The translations under genes were made by a program, and so were the position numbers. Positions 12,293-23,705 of a stretch of 64,000 nucleotides of DNA are shown in pieces. This DNA is from Lucinisca nassula (Eukaryota; Mollusca; Bivalvia; Lucinida; Lucinidae). The number at the start of each line of letters is the position of its first letter. Positions within the stretch are counted from its first letter, which is position 1. The notes below the pieces were generated by a model. It was not told the origin of the DNA. It searched no databases and saw only the letters and a program-made list of their open reading frames with translations. Location: positions 103,198,316 through 103,262,315 of the forward strand of contig OY757011.1 of assembly GCA_963580285.1 (NCBI GenBank), written 5' to 3'.

Positions 12293-13377
12293 ACGACCCG
12301 CCGGATGCTTTTAGCTTTATGAGTGTAACCATATATGGGTATGGCAGCCATTTTGGTCATGTGACCTGGACCTAAAACGGCTCCCCCAATAAATGCGCCT
12401 TATCGTAAGGAGCAAAAATATATCTTATACTTTAGTACTGTATTCTGAATGGTTTGCAGAATAAAATGCATTCTCACTTTTCCAATACAAAAGCATATGG
12501 GTCAAAGTTTGACCTAGGCACAAAGAAGGTCAAGGTCAACCCAGGGTCACCATTTTAGCAGTATATGATGGGCCTACGTCCCAGATGCTATTTATCAAGT
12601 TTCGTGGAAATCTGCCCAGTGGTTCTGGAGAAGACTATTTTTGAAGGGTTTTTACCATATATGGCTTGGCGGCCATTTTGGTCATGTGACCTGGACCCCA
12701 TGAGCAAATATTGGTTTCCCCCATCCCCATAGAGGCCCCATATGAAATTTGACTTCAATCGGCCCAACGGTTTCCGAGGAGAAGCAGTTCGAAAATTTTC
12801 ACATTTTTCGCCTCGGTGAGGCTATACTAAATGGAATGTAATACTTCGCAAGTTCATTGGTTAGATATCATTGATATCTATCAGTATGCCAAAAATTGTT
12901 TAAATATTCCAAGCCGGGTTAAGTCACTATCACCAATTTTAACAAACGGGTTACGGACGGACAGACAGACAGACCATATATGGCTTGGCGGCCATTTTGG
13001 TCATGTGACCTGGACCCCATGAGCAAATTTTGGTTTCCCCCATCCCATAGAGGCTTCATATGAAATTTGACTTCAATCGGCCCAACGGTTTCCGAGGAGA
13101 AGCAGTTCGAAAATTTTCACATTTTTCGCCTCGGCGAGGCTATACTAAATGGAATGTAATATTTCGCAAGTTCATTGGTTAGATCTCATTGATATATTTC
13201 AGTATGACAAAATTGTTTAAATATTCCAAGCGGTTAAGTGACTATCACAAATGTTCACAAACGGGTTACGGACGGACAGACAGACTGACAGACTGACAGA
13301 ATGACACGGTGATTTTAGGGAACTCTTAGAAAATCAACCGACTTCAGTCGGTCGCTTTTCTGCGGGTCGTGCAATTC
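12293..13377 (+). mobile_element. Family D element with internal 319-bp duplication
   Basis: Opens with 'gaacgacccgc' and closes with 'gcgggtcgtgcaa', a short inverted tip. The same sequence lies in reverse at 31986-32703. Inside, the block beginning 'accatatatggcttggcggcc' at 12654 restarts at 12973, so about 319 bp is duplicated in tandem here but is single in the reverse copy. A stretch with 'gcctcggtgaggc' palindromes (about 12810 and 13127) is shared with 25930-26290. It ends in a palindrome around 'ccgacttcagtcgg'. No protein is encoded. Confidence 0.75.
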
Positions 13378-13461
13378 AGATTTACTTTCTTAAGTGATAA
13401 GGACAATGGCGCTGGAGTGCTGATTTTTAGTTTGGTTCACAAAACTGAGGTGAATCGGCTG

Positions 13462-13673
13462 TTAACCCTTGTCCTGCTGAGCCCGGATATGCCTTAGCTT
13501 TGAAACAATGTAGATCCAGATCAGATGGCTTCTGAAGAAGCCATCTGATCAGGCTCTGCATTGCTTGCCATCCAGTTTATGAATTTGTTGCAATAATTGC
13601 ATCAAGTAATCTGATTGGCTGATAATCAGTGGTGGGCGTGACATATTTAAATATTCAGCAGGACAAGGGTTAA
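13462..13673. mobile_element. Family B MITE, TTAA at both ends
   Basis: TTAACCCTTGTCCTGCTGA on the left, TCAGCAGGACAAGGGTTAA-type tip on the right. The palindromic core 'gatggcttctgaagaagccatc' lies off-centre to the left. Confidence 0.85.
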
Positions 13674-13730
13674 ACACTTTCAACTTCATTTTACTTGGAC
13701 ATTATAAATAAAACAACATGCAAATGACTA

Positions 13731-13838
13731 CCCAGCAGGCACTCGTCGCTAGGGCAACGTAAAATCAACGTCGATGTAACGTCATGACGTTGCACCGACG
13801 TTGATGTGACGTCACAATTACGTCATGTTCCTGCTGAG
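13731..13838. mobile_element. CCCAGCAGG-family short MITE
   Basis: A 108-bp copy. Starts CCCAGCAGGCACTCGTC and ends 'gttcctgctgag'. Rich in ACGTCATGACGT-type motifs, as in the 579-727 copy. Confidence 0.7.
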
Positions 13839-15216
13839 ATAGTTGCCAGTTTTATGACAACACATAGTCGCAACTTTCTTGTAAAAGCTTACACTTGTTG
13901 ACTGAGATGTGTTTCGCGGCTTAGTCAAGAACCTGCCTTATGTCGCGCGCTACAATAAAGGAAAACACTTTTTGTGCGATGTTTGAAGTTTTGCGGCATG
14001 TGACTAATTATTTATCACAACATTGTGCTTACATATTCAGTTATTTAAACCTATACAATAGAATTGGACAGTGATAACTATTAGGAGTTTATTATTGCTG
14101 GCTTGCTACCGTACGGTAAAGTTTCTAGCGTCACGTACTTCGCATTTAATTAGGTCATGTAAGTGTTATGAGTCTGTACCCTTTCAGCCCTTTATAGCCA
14201 AGTACAGATACCTACAGATGCAAACAGTGTAGAACCTGGTGAGATGGCTCATAATGATACACCGCATTCGGTTCTACATGGTTTGACATGCTATTGACGA
14301 CTATTGACTAGACACCCAATTTACATGTGTAGAATGCATGGACGCGTACAAATTCAGTGACTGAAGAGTGATCTGGAGAAACTCGTGGGTTGAAGGGGTA
14401 AAATCTTAACCTGGCCTGTAACTGTTGTGTGCGGGTCAGGACCAGACAAAGCGGCTTGGCCGATAATCAAAAGTTAAATACAGCTTATTATACGGTCTAT
14501 TTTCTTTATTTTTCAAAGTTTATCTAGATACTTAAATGGTGTGCACTGATTGTAGCTCTATACATATTGTTTTTTTGTTTTTTTTTCTTTCTTTTCTAAA
14601 AATATACAAAGGTACTTTAATGGCGTATTGATACAAATATAATTAATCATAACCCATTTTGTACTGAATGTAATATTATCACTTATCTGACGAAGATTTC
14701 ATTTCGAAATCCCGGTTCAAAATTAAGGGGCGTCAGCTAGAAATATAGGAATTAATTTAGGAAAAAAAATGGGCTAACTTTCGACAACAGTGAAGCCCGC
14801 AGTGAAGGCCGTGGTTAGACGCCGCCTCCAAGATTCGCCAATGACCCATTATACGGTCGTCTGTATAAAATGGGAACTTTCCTCATGCATATTCAATTAA
14901 CTTTTCCCGTTTTGTTTGTAATTTGAGAAAGATCATTTTTGTATTTTGATTACAAATGAAACAAAACATGTAATCAAAATGCGGAAATAATGCCATGAGA
15001 AATTAGTTTTGAGACAGCGAGCATGAAAAGTCAACAAACAACGGACTATTTGCGCGGAGTCATATTTCAAAAGTAGTGGAAGCCGGAAGTTCGGACGTTA
15101 AAATTGTAAACATGCAGCACGACGAAGAATGACAGAAAGAATCTGTCATTAAAAATAAGGTTTACCCCAGTTTGTGATGAAATAATATTATGAAAATTTT
15201 TAGCCATAAAAAATAT
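13839..15216. other. Mostly unassigned
   Basis: A family B/C remnant is visible at about 14218-14290 ('aaacagtgtagaacctgg...ggttctacatggtttg'). A family C-like tip, 'aacccattttgtactgaatg', starts near 14652, and its reverse partner occurs at about 19290-19317. The segment 15030-15165 matches 3700-3830 in order ('catatttc', 'gaagccggaag', 'catgcagcac', 'aatctgtcattaaaaat'), so it is an old dispersed repeat abutting LINE sequence. Poly-T near 14570. Confidence 0.4.
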
Positions 15217-15229
15217 CAGTGTTGAAGAT

Positions 15230-15526
15230 CAGCCTCTGCCCATCAGGGCTTGAAGAAATAGATGGGCTACATGATGCTTCCATGCAGAGCTGAAACCGAC
15301 TGCACATGAGTACTCAGGTAAACCGCTTAGAGGATCATAGAATGCCCAGTCAAAGCGGTGCGAGTCTGACCATCCATGCTTATAAACCCTATTGGTTTCA
15401 TTGGGCAACAGGGCTTGTGAAGTCGTTCATCTCAATGTCGAGCAAAAGTCCCTCAAAATTGGTAGCAATGTCTCCAAAAATTACCTATACAGTGTTAACG
15501 GGGATGTTAAACCTCAAATCAAACAA
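15230..15526 (+). mobile_element. G-SINE, full length
   Basis: A 297-bp copy flanked by CAGTGTTGAAGAT (15217-15229) and CAGTGTTGGAGAT (15527-15539), a 13-bp target duplication with one mismatch. Confidence 0.88.
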
Positions 15527-15639
15527 CAGTGTTGGAGATGCAAAAATTTCACTGTGTGAAATAACTGATCTACCATTATACATAGCAATAGATAAGGTAA
15601 ATATTTTATGATAATTGAAGGATAGTTTTCCTTATTTCT

Positions 15640-15865
15640 CTATATAAACGTATGTAGAATCGCCTTGGTGAGGCAACACCCACCACATAGGTTTACAAAA
15701 ACTGTCCTCCAATTATCACAACATACTTAGCTGTTGATATTAAATTTATTAGATACATTTTGGTCATTACATGCAGATAAATGCAATGAGGATAATAGGA
15801 ATAATTTTTTGGTTACCCGGTATTTCTTGTTAGAAAAATAGAGGCGATTCTAACAAGTACTGACA
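15640..15865. mobile_element. Family A-like MITE remnant
   Basis: Stem sequences 'gtagaatcgcc' and 'ggcgattctaacaagtac' correspond to the inner hairpin of family A, with an enlarged loop. Confidence 0.4.
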
Positions 15866-15932
15866 GCATATCTTTTAATGGAGGAATATGCAAAGCTATC
15901 ACAAAATTATCAACATGCAGTACTCTTCCTTA

Positions 15933-16266
15933 AGACCGGCCCCAATAGCTCAGTTGGTAGAGTGTCCGCTCCGGGGAACGGGAGGTCACGGGTTCGATCC
16001 CGGGCCGCGACATACCAAAGTCGTTAAAAATGGTACTAGCCGCTCCTCGCTTGGCACTCAGATTTACGGGGTAGAGCTAGGACTGGTCGACCCAGTGTCA
16101 GGATAATGTGACTGGGTGTGGTATCATGTAATGTGTCTGGGACATGATACTTCAGTGAGGCAGCACTATAAAAGTGAGCATTGAGCTCCCTGTCGCAGCC
16201 AGACACCATCGTGATATGACTGAAAAATTGTTGAAATTGACGTTAAACCCGAAATCACACACACAC
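15933..16266 (+). mobile_element. T1 SINE (tRNA-derived), forward copy
   Basis: A 334-bp copy with a tRNA-like head. The A box 'tagctcagttggtagag' is at about 15951, and a perfect B box, GGTTCGATCC, is at 15991-16000. The body ends 'gttaaacccgaaatcacacacac'. An 11-bp target duplication, ACTCTTCCTTA, flanks it (15922-15932, 16267-16277). An RNA polymerase III promoter is therefore present in the head. It is not a functional tRNA gene because the 3' half continues directly into SINE body. Confidence 0.9.
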
Positions 16267-16353
16267 ACTCTTCCTTATATCAAAAAGTATGGGTAAAAAA
16301 AAAATGTTTCATATCCCCATAGAAACAGAAATACTCTGGGTATTTGATGATGA

Positions 16354-16740
16354 TTAACCCTTTTTGTACCAAATGTTGTTGTTTTCCAGTTTCCCCGTGT
16401 CACGGGTCGTCAGCTGGTGGGGTCCCAGGGAACGAAACCATGCTGGCACTACACCTTAGCTGTTCGATGGTACCCCTATACCCCGTTGCCGGTGAACAGG
16501 GAGACCATTGCTCGCTCCAGCTCTTGTACCAAATGGAATCTCCCTCCTTATATATAGCAGATGAACATTTTAAAATCTATGGGTGTCAGGTTTTGTTTTC
16601 TTTAAAAACTGTTTGGAATTTGGCTGAAAATTTTGCAAACAGTGTAGGCCTTGATCAGACGCAGCATTCTGCGGCATCTGATCTGGGCCTGCACTGTTTG
16701 CCAACTACCCGTTTTGGGATTTTCAGTAGAAAATGGGTCA
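16354..16740. mobile_element. Family C MITE, interrupted
   Basis: Starts TTAACCCTTTTTGTACCAAATG. After a nested 148-bp insertion it resumes with 'gaatctccctccttatatatagcag' and runs through the palindrome 'gacgcagcattctgcggcatctg' to 'aaaatgggtca'. The order matches the uninterrupted copy at 31616-31835. Confidence 0.8.
16376..16523 (-). mobile_element. 148-bp nested insertion, SINE-like
   Basis: Flanked by the 12-bp direct repeat TTGTACCAAATG (16364-16375 and 16524-16535), so it is a discrete insertion. Read on the minus strand it ends in 'caacaacaa', a simple tail, and holds 'ggtttcgttccctgg', reminiscent of a degenerate B box. I do not see a good A box. Direction and SINE status are inferred. 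Confidence 0.65.
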
Positions 16741-16769
16741 AACATTATGATAACTCACCCGTGCGACAT

Positions 16770-16985
16770 ATTGCATTTTACATATCTCCAAAATGGCTAC
16801 TATTCTATTGAAAATCTGTGATATTTTACTTATAAATGCTCAAAACATAGGTTGTGGGTGCTTGTTAGAACCGCCTCATCTAGGCGGTTCTAACGAGTAC
16901 CCACAACCTATGTCTTGGAGCAGAAATAAGAAAAATATCACTGATAAAAGTGTTCCATATCCTCATAGAAACAGAAAAAGGTATT
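16770..16985. mobile_element. Family A MITE
   Basis: Inner hairpin is intact: 'gggtgcttgttagaaccgcc' pairs with 'ggcggttctaacgagtaccc'. The outer arms carry 'gaaaatctgtgatatt' and 'gcagaaataagaaaaatatca'. Confidence 0.7.
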
Positions 16986-17187
16986 TGATGATGATTAAAG
17001 GATAATTTTTGTTAATTCACAAAAAAAAACAACCTATATTGTGGGCTTTGTTTGTGTTGAGGTTTTATATTCCCCTCAACACTATTTAGGTCAATTTGGA
17101 GACATTGCTCCCAATTTTGTATGGCCTAGTTTCTATACCAATTGGAATTACTGTATAGGAAATATGGAAGGCTTTAGAATTTGTAAG

Positions 17188-17516
17188 TGTGTGTGTGTGT
17201 GAATTCGGGTTTAACGTCGCTTTCAACAATTTTTCAGTCATATCACGACGGTGTCTGGTTGCGACAGGGAGCTCAATGCTCACTTTTATAGTGCTGCCTC
17301 CCTAAAGTATCATGTCCCAGACACATTACATGATACCACACCCAGTCACATTATCCTAACACTGGGTCGACCAGTCCTAGCTCTACCCCTTAAATCTGAG
17401 TGCCAAGCGAAGAGCAGCTAGTACCATTCTTAACGACTTTGGTATTTCGCGGCAAGGGATCGACTCTTTACCCTGACTTCCCACTCTACCAACTGAGCTA
17501 TTGGGGAGAATTTTTA
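17188..17516 (-). mobile_element. T1 SINE, reverse copy
   Basis: A 329-bp copy of the same SINE as 15933-16266, in opposite orientation. The (GT)n run starts at 17188 and the tRNA-like head lies near 17440-17516 with 'accaactgagcta' as the A-box complement; the B box is mutated. Flanked by AGAATTTGTAAG and AGAATTTTTAAG, 12 bp with one mismatch. Confidence 0.85.
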
Positions 17517-17600
17517 AGATAATCTGCTGAAGAAATATCTGTAAACTTCCTGTGATAGGGGATCATTGGAGTGATACTTTATAAAACACCCCTGTAAACC

Positions 17601-17831
17601 CTACTTCCACCCATTTTCTACCAGAAACCACATAAAATTAACCTGGCAAATAGTGCAGGCCCAGATCAGACGCTGCAGGATGCAGCGTCTGATCGACCTC
17701 CACTGTTTGCTAAAAATTCGGTCATTTTCCAAATAAATTTTGATCAAAACACAACCTGACACGCCATGATTTTAAAATGGACTCCTGCTGTATGTAAGGA
17801 GGACGTGTTCATTTGGTACAAAAAGGGTTAA
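17601..17831. mobile_element. Family C MITE
   Basis: Ends in 'ttggtacaaaaagggttaa' and has the palindrome 'gacgctgcaggatgcagcgtc'. The left tip is eroded. Confidence 0.75.
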
Positions 17832-17849
17832 ATATAGACAAAGTGGGGT

Positions 17850-18215
17850 CTGCTGGGGTAGACATTATTTTGCTTATTATTGCTCAAAACAAAAAGATTT
17901 TCGGTACTCTGTAGAACTGCCTAAATGAGGTGGTTCTAACCATCTCATTGAGGCCGTTCTAACAAGCACCCACATTCTTTGTTTGGAAGAAGAAAATATA
18001 AAAAAAAAATAATGCTGGTACGAGTGATTCTTAAAGAAAAGACATCATTTTAGCATGTAATGCAAATGTCATTTGCTCCACAATTTCGCTTGCTACTTTA
18101 CATAATTTACCCTTTTTATACAGGAAACCCAAACATAGGTCATCTGCAAACAGTGCTGCTGAAGAAAGCGGCATCTGATCAGGGCCTTCACTGTGTGCAA
18201 AAAGTTAGAACATAG
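17850..18215. mobile_element. Family A piece followed by family C piece
   Basis: At 17870-18010 the family A arms are 'ggtactctgtagaactgcc' and 'ggccgttctaacaagcacc'. From about 18100 a decayed family C copy has 'aaacagtgctgctgaagaaagcggcatctgatcagggcc'-like order in shorter form. Confidence 0.5.
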
Positions 18216-18261
18216 AAACCCCCCGGCAACTCATGAAACTGACAATTCATGAAACCACTGC

Positions 18262-18475
18262 ACAAGAGTACTGGTAAACCACTTAGACAGTGCATGTAAG
18301 CCTGCTGAGGCAAAGTGCTGCGAGTCCATACCTATAAACCCTACTGGTTTCATTGGGCGGCAGGGGTTGAGATGTCATTTCATCTCTATGTTGGGTAAAA
18401 GTCTGCAAGGTCTCCAAAATGACCTAAATGTTGTTGACAGGGACGTTAGACTCCAATTCTAACAAATAAACAACC
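18262..18475 (+). mobile_element. G-SINE, 5'-truncated
   Basis: Body from 'gagtactggtaaaccactta' to a mutated tail, 'gggacgttagactccaattctaac'. The head is missing. Confidence 0.75.
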
Positions 18476-18489
18476 ATTTTCTAAATAAT

Positions 18490-19205
18490 ATTCTAAAAAC
18501 TAGAATACTGTCGATGGCCATCGCAAATCCCGAGGGGCCAAGTACCGAAAACCCCTCACCCTGGGCCCTAATTTGACCCAAGGGTCAAAATATTACCTGT
18601 ATTATATTCTACTAATCATGCCCTTCAATTTGAATTGCCACATGACTATGTTCCAAAAAACTTAAATTTTGACCCTTTGACCCCTCCCCCAGGGCCCCAA
18701 TCTGACCCCAGGGTCAAAATTTTACTTGTATTGTATTCTACTAATCACCCCCTTCAATTTGATATTCCATATGACTATATTCGGTAAAATTTGAATTTTG
18801 ACCCTCTGACCCCCCCCCCCCCCCCCCCAAGTCCGACCCCTTGGGCATGACCCAGGGGTCGCAGCCAAAATCCCATTCAATATGTGTTACATATAGCATC
18901 AATCATTACTAATGCAAAGTTTGGTTTCAAAATCTATAAAATTGACTTTGAAATTGAATTTAATTGATATTTGACCTTTTGACCCCTCCCCAAGGCCCCT
19001 GGGGGCGGGGCCAAAAATAAATAAGAGGTTGCACACCCTCATCATGTAAGGAAGCTGTGTACCAAATTTGGTAACATTCCGACCAGTGGTTAAGGAGGAG
19101 AAAGCGTGACAGACAGACGGTCAGACAGTCAGACAGACAGACGGACGGACGGAGGCGTTCACAATATCTCCGAACGCTTTTTTTAAAAGCGTGGGGATAA
19201 AAATA
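18490..19205 (+). repeat. Tandem-core element, GACCC-rich
   Basis: Two to three diverged units of roughly 120-130 bp, each with 'tgaccctttgacccct', 'cagggtcaaaat', 'gtattctactaatca' and 'cttcaatttga'. A C run of about 19 lies near 18811-18829. It closes with a (CAGA)n/(CGGA)n run and 'ttaaaagcgtggggataaaa'. Non-coding. Confidence 0.65.
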
Positions 19206-19614
19206 CTACAGATTTTCATCAGAAAAGTAGCCAATTAGAAGATGAGAAAAATGCATTAGGTCGCAGGGGTGTGTTATTGTAGTGGGGAAGATTTCATTCA
19301 GTACATAATGGGTTAAGGGTTAATAGTAAATTGATGTATCTTGTTCTCAAATCACCAGGAACTACTTTGGAATTATCATATCATAATTAATAACAGTCTG
19401 CTACCTAGGGTAAAAAGCCTATGAGAGCTTATATTCAGAATACCTGCGTACTTGTTAGTCAGTTAATCTGTGGTTGTGGTCTGAACAGAATTCTGACAAA
19501 AACATTTTTTTATATGTGAAAAAGAAACGAAACTACTGTTTCATCAGGAAAATAATTGAAAAATGCAATAAAAGAGAGACAAAATTGATGTTGTTACACC
19601 GAAATTGTTGTAAT

Positions 19615-20020
19615 CCTTAAACTGCCGATCACGACATCTGCAGACATCATTTTCAAATAGTGTTTTGTTATTTTTTCAAAGAATTTAAGGCTTGACATTG
19701 CATGTGAATCATCTACATGAAATGTCGAGCCTTTTTTTAGCGGAAAAGTAAATTAAATTTTAAGATTGCTGCCTGCTCTTAAAATTTCTCTAGTGCTTTA
19801 AGGGTTTTATTAAAAAAAAAAAAAAAGTCATTATATCAAATTCTTCTAAGGAAGGTGATTGGTGATTGATTTTGATAATTTCATCAAAGTTGCCTCCCAT
19901 ATCACTTCCTGAAAGAAGGTGCGTCTCAGTGAGATGCAGAAAATCAAAAGTGACTCTTCAAGAAAATAAGGCTTGACATTACATATGTTCCACATGTAAT
20001 GTCAAGCCCTATTTTCTCTA
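19615..20020. repeat. Two AGGCTTGACATT hairpins
   Basis: At 19687-19735 'aaggcttgacattgcatgtg' pairs with 'catgaaatgtcgagcct'. At 19972-20012 'aaggcttgacattacatatg' pairs with 'catgtaatgtcaagcc'. The same hairpin type recurs at 24835-24895, 27845-27960 and 50663-50765, so this is another small dispersed family. Confidence 0.6.
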
Positions 20021-20066
20021 CAAAATAGAAAAAAAATTGATTGTCATTTTCAGTTGAGCTGGAATG

Positions 20067-20266
20067 GTTAAACGGAAGATATTCTACTCTGCTGAGCCCA
20101 GATAAGCCTTATTTTTCAATGTAAATCCAGAAGCCATCTGATCAGGATCTACATTGTTTGTCATTTAGATTGTGAATTTGTTGCAATAATTTGAATCAAG
20201 TAATCTGATTGGTTGATAGTCGGTAGTGGGTGTGACAGATTAAGGTATTCAGCAGGACAAGGGTTA
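20067..20266. mobile_element. Family B MITE, left arm damaged
   Basis: Right tip 'tattcagcaggacaagggttaa' is intact. The central palindrome has lost one arm, keeping only 'agaagccatctgatcagg'. Confidence 0.7.
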
Positions 20267-20725
20267 ATTCACATATGTGAATTTTTGTGAAAATAAGCAC
20301 TGGAAAAATCAGACAAAATATATGTGACTTTTTTATGAAAAAAATATAAAACAGTAGCATAACTGGTGGGTTTTGCGCAATAAAATGTAATTGATTTTTT
20401 ACCTGTATGTGGGAAGTATGCTTTTACTTTTGGAGCAAACTACAAAAGAAGTTCTGTTTTAGCAGTGAAAACCAAACTTGATATATGTAATTAAGTTTTC
20501 ATGCTATAAACCTGTTAATGATGTGATGAAAAGGTATTCAGAAGCCAGGATAATTTTGTACCAGACTTGGATTTACCAGCGATTTTTAACAGATACTGGT
20601 TAAATGTATGTTGATTACATTCATATTGCATATGCCATTGACCTGTCTAATTTTTTCAAGAAACTCCTGACATTGCATGTGACCCTGCAGATGAGTCAAA
20701 AGCAGATGATTTACCTTTTTTTCTC
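20267..20725. other. Unassigned AT-rich sequence
   Basis: No repeat family or coding similarity recognised. It ends in a T run, directly at the border of the 5.8-kb element. Confidence 0.4.
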
Positions 20726-21283
20726 CAGTCCTACACTTTCCACAGCACAACTTCCATGACCTGGAAGGTCAACATTCTGTGTTTATATGATGAAACCACA
20801 AGAGATAAGTTCTGATTGTTTATGTTTAGGAAAGAAGTGTATCATGTTCCATTTTCTTGCAGCAAACCATAAATCAGAAATACCAGGTGGGAGCAATTTA
20901 ATTTCAACAGTGCAGGTTCCAGCATATCTTATAGTTCACAGCAAAGTCTAAGATCAGCTTGTGCAGCCGTGCAGTGTGAAAACATAGTTTTAGCACAAAG
21001 CAATTACTGTGATCAGAGTGGATGCGCTGGCTGATCTGAGTCTTTACCTAGCGGAACAAATAAAATATATGGATTGCTGTGTCCTGGCTGAATTATATAA
21101 TTATTCTAACCCTTTAGAAAAATCAAAGCACTGAAAGTACTGGTGGATTGCTCGTCTCTGAGTGTAGGTTGAACTGAGAATCGAACTGTTCGATTAACTT
21201 TAAGCAAGCACTGTAGATCTGATCAGACATCACGTTATGTGGCATCTGTAGATTTTGTTTGACTAAGTGCACAAGCACAGTCC

Positions 21284-21560
21284 ACCCGCCCCCGCCAAAC
21301 GGGGCTTGAATAAATAGTTGGGCTGCATGATGCTTCCAAGCAGAGCTGAAACCGACCAGAGGATCTAAGCCTGCCCAGGCAAAGCGGTGCTAGTCGGACT
21401 GTCCATGCTCTTAAACCCTATTGGTTTCAATGTGCGACAGGGCTTGAGATGTCATTTCATCTCGGTGTTGGGTAAAAGTTCCATAAAATTGGAAGTAACG
21501 TCTCTAAATGACCAACAGAGTGTTGATGGGGACGTTAAACCTCAAATCAAACAAACAAAC
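21284..21560 (+). mobile_element. G-SINE inside copy 1
   Basis: Head 'cgcccccgccaaacggggc' to tail 'aaatcaaacaaacaaac'. The same insertion, at the equivalent point, is present in the older relative (46609-46910), where the 11-bp target duplication is cleaner. The insertion therefore predates the split of these copies. Confidence 0.8.
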
Positions 21561-22029
21561 GAGCAGTCCAGACTGCGCTCTGACGTCTTAAGGATGCTAT
21601 AAACAACCAGTACTTGGATTTTGTTCATGGTCAGCAGCAGTCAGATGGTCAGTGATAGTTACGCGGATAATAGATGAGTTTATGACGCCAGCGGTCGCTT
21701 AGGAAATGCTATCCCCGAGGCTATCCCACGATTCCGTATTTTGCGCATGCACAGTTTTGTGTGGCAAAAATCAACCGTTGTTCAGTCTGATCCGATAGTA
21801 GTTATTAGTTTATTTGAATTTGAAATAGGGCGTAAGGTAAAGTTGACGTATGTCTTGCGTCACTGTGGCATCCAACTGATATTGGCTGACAATTGGGTAA
21901 GGCCTGCTATCCGACTTGCAGCAGGTAAGGGTAGAGGAGAGTGTTCTTATTCCTTCTGTTTCTACACTTCCATTCATTTTCCTCTTTCTCCTCTGTCCTT
22001 TACTTTAACCTACGATCTCCTCTATATGT

Positions 22030-22095
22030 TTTTTCTCCCTTTCTCTGGGAGACGAGACAAAATTACCCACAGGGGTTGATGTGTCGTTAAACCCA
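22030..22095 (+). mobile_element. Possible SINE 3' tail
   Basis: 'ggttgatgtgtcgttaaacccaaaacaatt' order resembles the tail class of other tRNA-derived SINEs (GTTAAACCC). I could not find a convincing head upstream. Confidence 0.35.
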
Positions 22096-22176
22096 AAACA
22101 ATTAATAATCAAAATAACTGACTGGTTGCGTCATGTTGTCTTAATCGCACGACAAATGATGTGACAGTGAAGATGA

Positions 22177-22482
22177 TTGGTTGGTTGGATGAATTGTGGT
22201 TTAATGTCCCCGTCAGCACTATTTAGGTCATTTTGGAGACTTGCTTCCAGTTTGGTGGGACTTTTACCCGACATTGAGATGAAATGATATTTCAAGCCCT
22301 GCCGCCTAATGGAACCAAAAGGCTTATGTGCATTTGACGGTCTGACTCACATCACTTTGCCTGGGCAATCTTAGTCCTTCTAATCGGTTTACCAGTAATC
22401 ATGTGTGGTCAGTTTCAGCTCTGCTTGGAAGCACTATGCAGCCCAATCTATTTCTCCAAGCCCCGTTTTGGCGGGGGCGAGC
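22177..22482 (-). mobile_element. G-SINE inside copy 1
   Basis: 306 bp in reverse orientation, flanked by a perfect 12-bp duplication, CAGTGAAGATGA (22165-22176 and 22483-22494). Confidence 0.88.
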
Positions 22483-22598
22483 CAGTGAAGATGAATCAAA
22501 GGATTACCACCCTGGCGGATTCAACATGGCTGTGGGTGATAAAGATCAATCGTTTACCACCAGTAACAGGGTTGTTTGAATATTGAAAAACACCGTCC

Positions 22599-22891
22599 TT
22601 GCGCCCCCGCCCATCGAGGCTTGAAGAAATAGATGGGCTGCATGATGCTTCCACGCAGAGCTGAAACCAACACACACGAGTACTGGTAAACCAATTAGAG
22701 GATCTAAGCCAGCCCAGGCAAAACGGACCGTCCATGCTTATAAACCGTATTGGGTTCATTGGGCGACAGGGCTTGAGATGTCATTTCAATGTCAATATCG
22801 GGTAAAAGTCCCACATAATTGGTAGCAACGTCTCCAAAATGACCTATACTGTGTTGACGGGGACGTTAAATCTCAAAACAAACAAACAAAT
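22599..22891 (+). mobile_element. G-SINE inside copy 1
   Basis: 293 bp, flanked by the direct repeat CACCGTCC (22591-22598 and 22892-22899). Its tail abuts the next, oppositely oriented SINE. Confidence 0.8.
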
Positions 22892-23114
22892 CACCGTCCC
22901 CGTTAACACTACATGTATTTGGTCATTTTTGAGGCGTTGCTTCCTATACCCACATTGAGAATAAATAACATCTCAAGCCCTGCCGCCAATTAAAAAAAAG
23001 ATGTGGTTTATAGTGGTTTACCAGTTCTCATGTGCGGTCAGTTTTAGCTCTGAGAACCCAGGGCCTCTCGTCTACCGTACAAACACTCTACCGACTGATA
23101 TACAGAGCCACACC
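22892..23114 (-). mobile_element. G-type SINE with a tRNA-like head
   Basis: The tail and body match the G-SINE ('tgaccgcacatgagaactggtaaacc' order on the minus strand), but the head is different. Instead of the GGCCCCCGCCC block it has a tRNA-like segment with an A-box-like 'atatcagtcggtagag' near 23083-23100 and a B-box-like 'gggttctcagagc' near 23047-23062. This suggests that the G-SINE body originally had a tRNA promoter. Confidence 0.65.
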
Positions 23115-23458
23115 TTCGAACTTTTACATCCCCCCACAACCACCCCTGCCTAATGAGATTTGTCCTGAATCTCTAAGTGCTATCCAGTCTGGCTATGGTA
23201 CGTTCATGTTCAGGTTTTTCAAAGTTCTGCCAGAAATGTTTTTGCTTAACTTCTCATTCTTTTTTCTTGCAAGTCAAGTCAGGTCAAAGATTTATTCAGG
23301 GCCCCTAACTCGGGGTATGAGAATTAAACAAGCATTCATTTAAAACATACAACAAACAACAAATAGGATGTACATGTATAATGGAATAGTAAAATCGTAG
23401 AATTCGGTTGTGGTATCTGCTAAGTACTGTTTTGATTCAAAAGATTGTGAACTGCAGT

Positions 23459-23705
23459 TTTTGTTTCTTTGATTTGAGGTTTAACGTCCCCATCAACAAT
23501 GTAAAGGTCATTTTGGAGACTCTGTTTCCACTTTTCTGGGACGTTTACCCGACAATGAGATGAAAGACGTCTCAAGTCCTGCAGCCCAATGAAAGCAATA
23601 GGGTTTATAAGCATGGACGGTCCGACTCGCACCAGTTTACCAGTACTCATGTGCGGGTCGGTTACAGCTCATCTATTTCTTCAAGCCCCGATGGGCGTTG
23701 GCCGC
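23459..23705 (-). mobile_element. G-SINE inside copy 1, internally shortened
   Basis: 247 bp, reverse, flanked by the perfect 11-bp repeat TGAACTGCAGT (23448-23458, 23706-23716). Confidence 0.85.

Noticed and set aside
15943..16016. Apparent tRNA gene with good A and B boxes
   Set aside because: It continues into a SINE body with target duplications and a CA-rich tail; a second copy in reverse is the same SINE. Not a free-standing tRNA.
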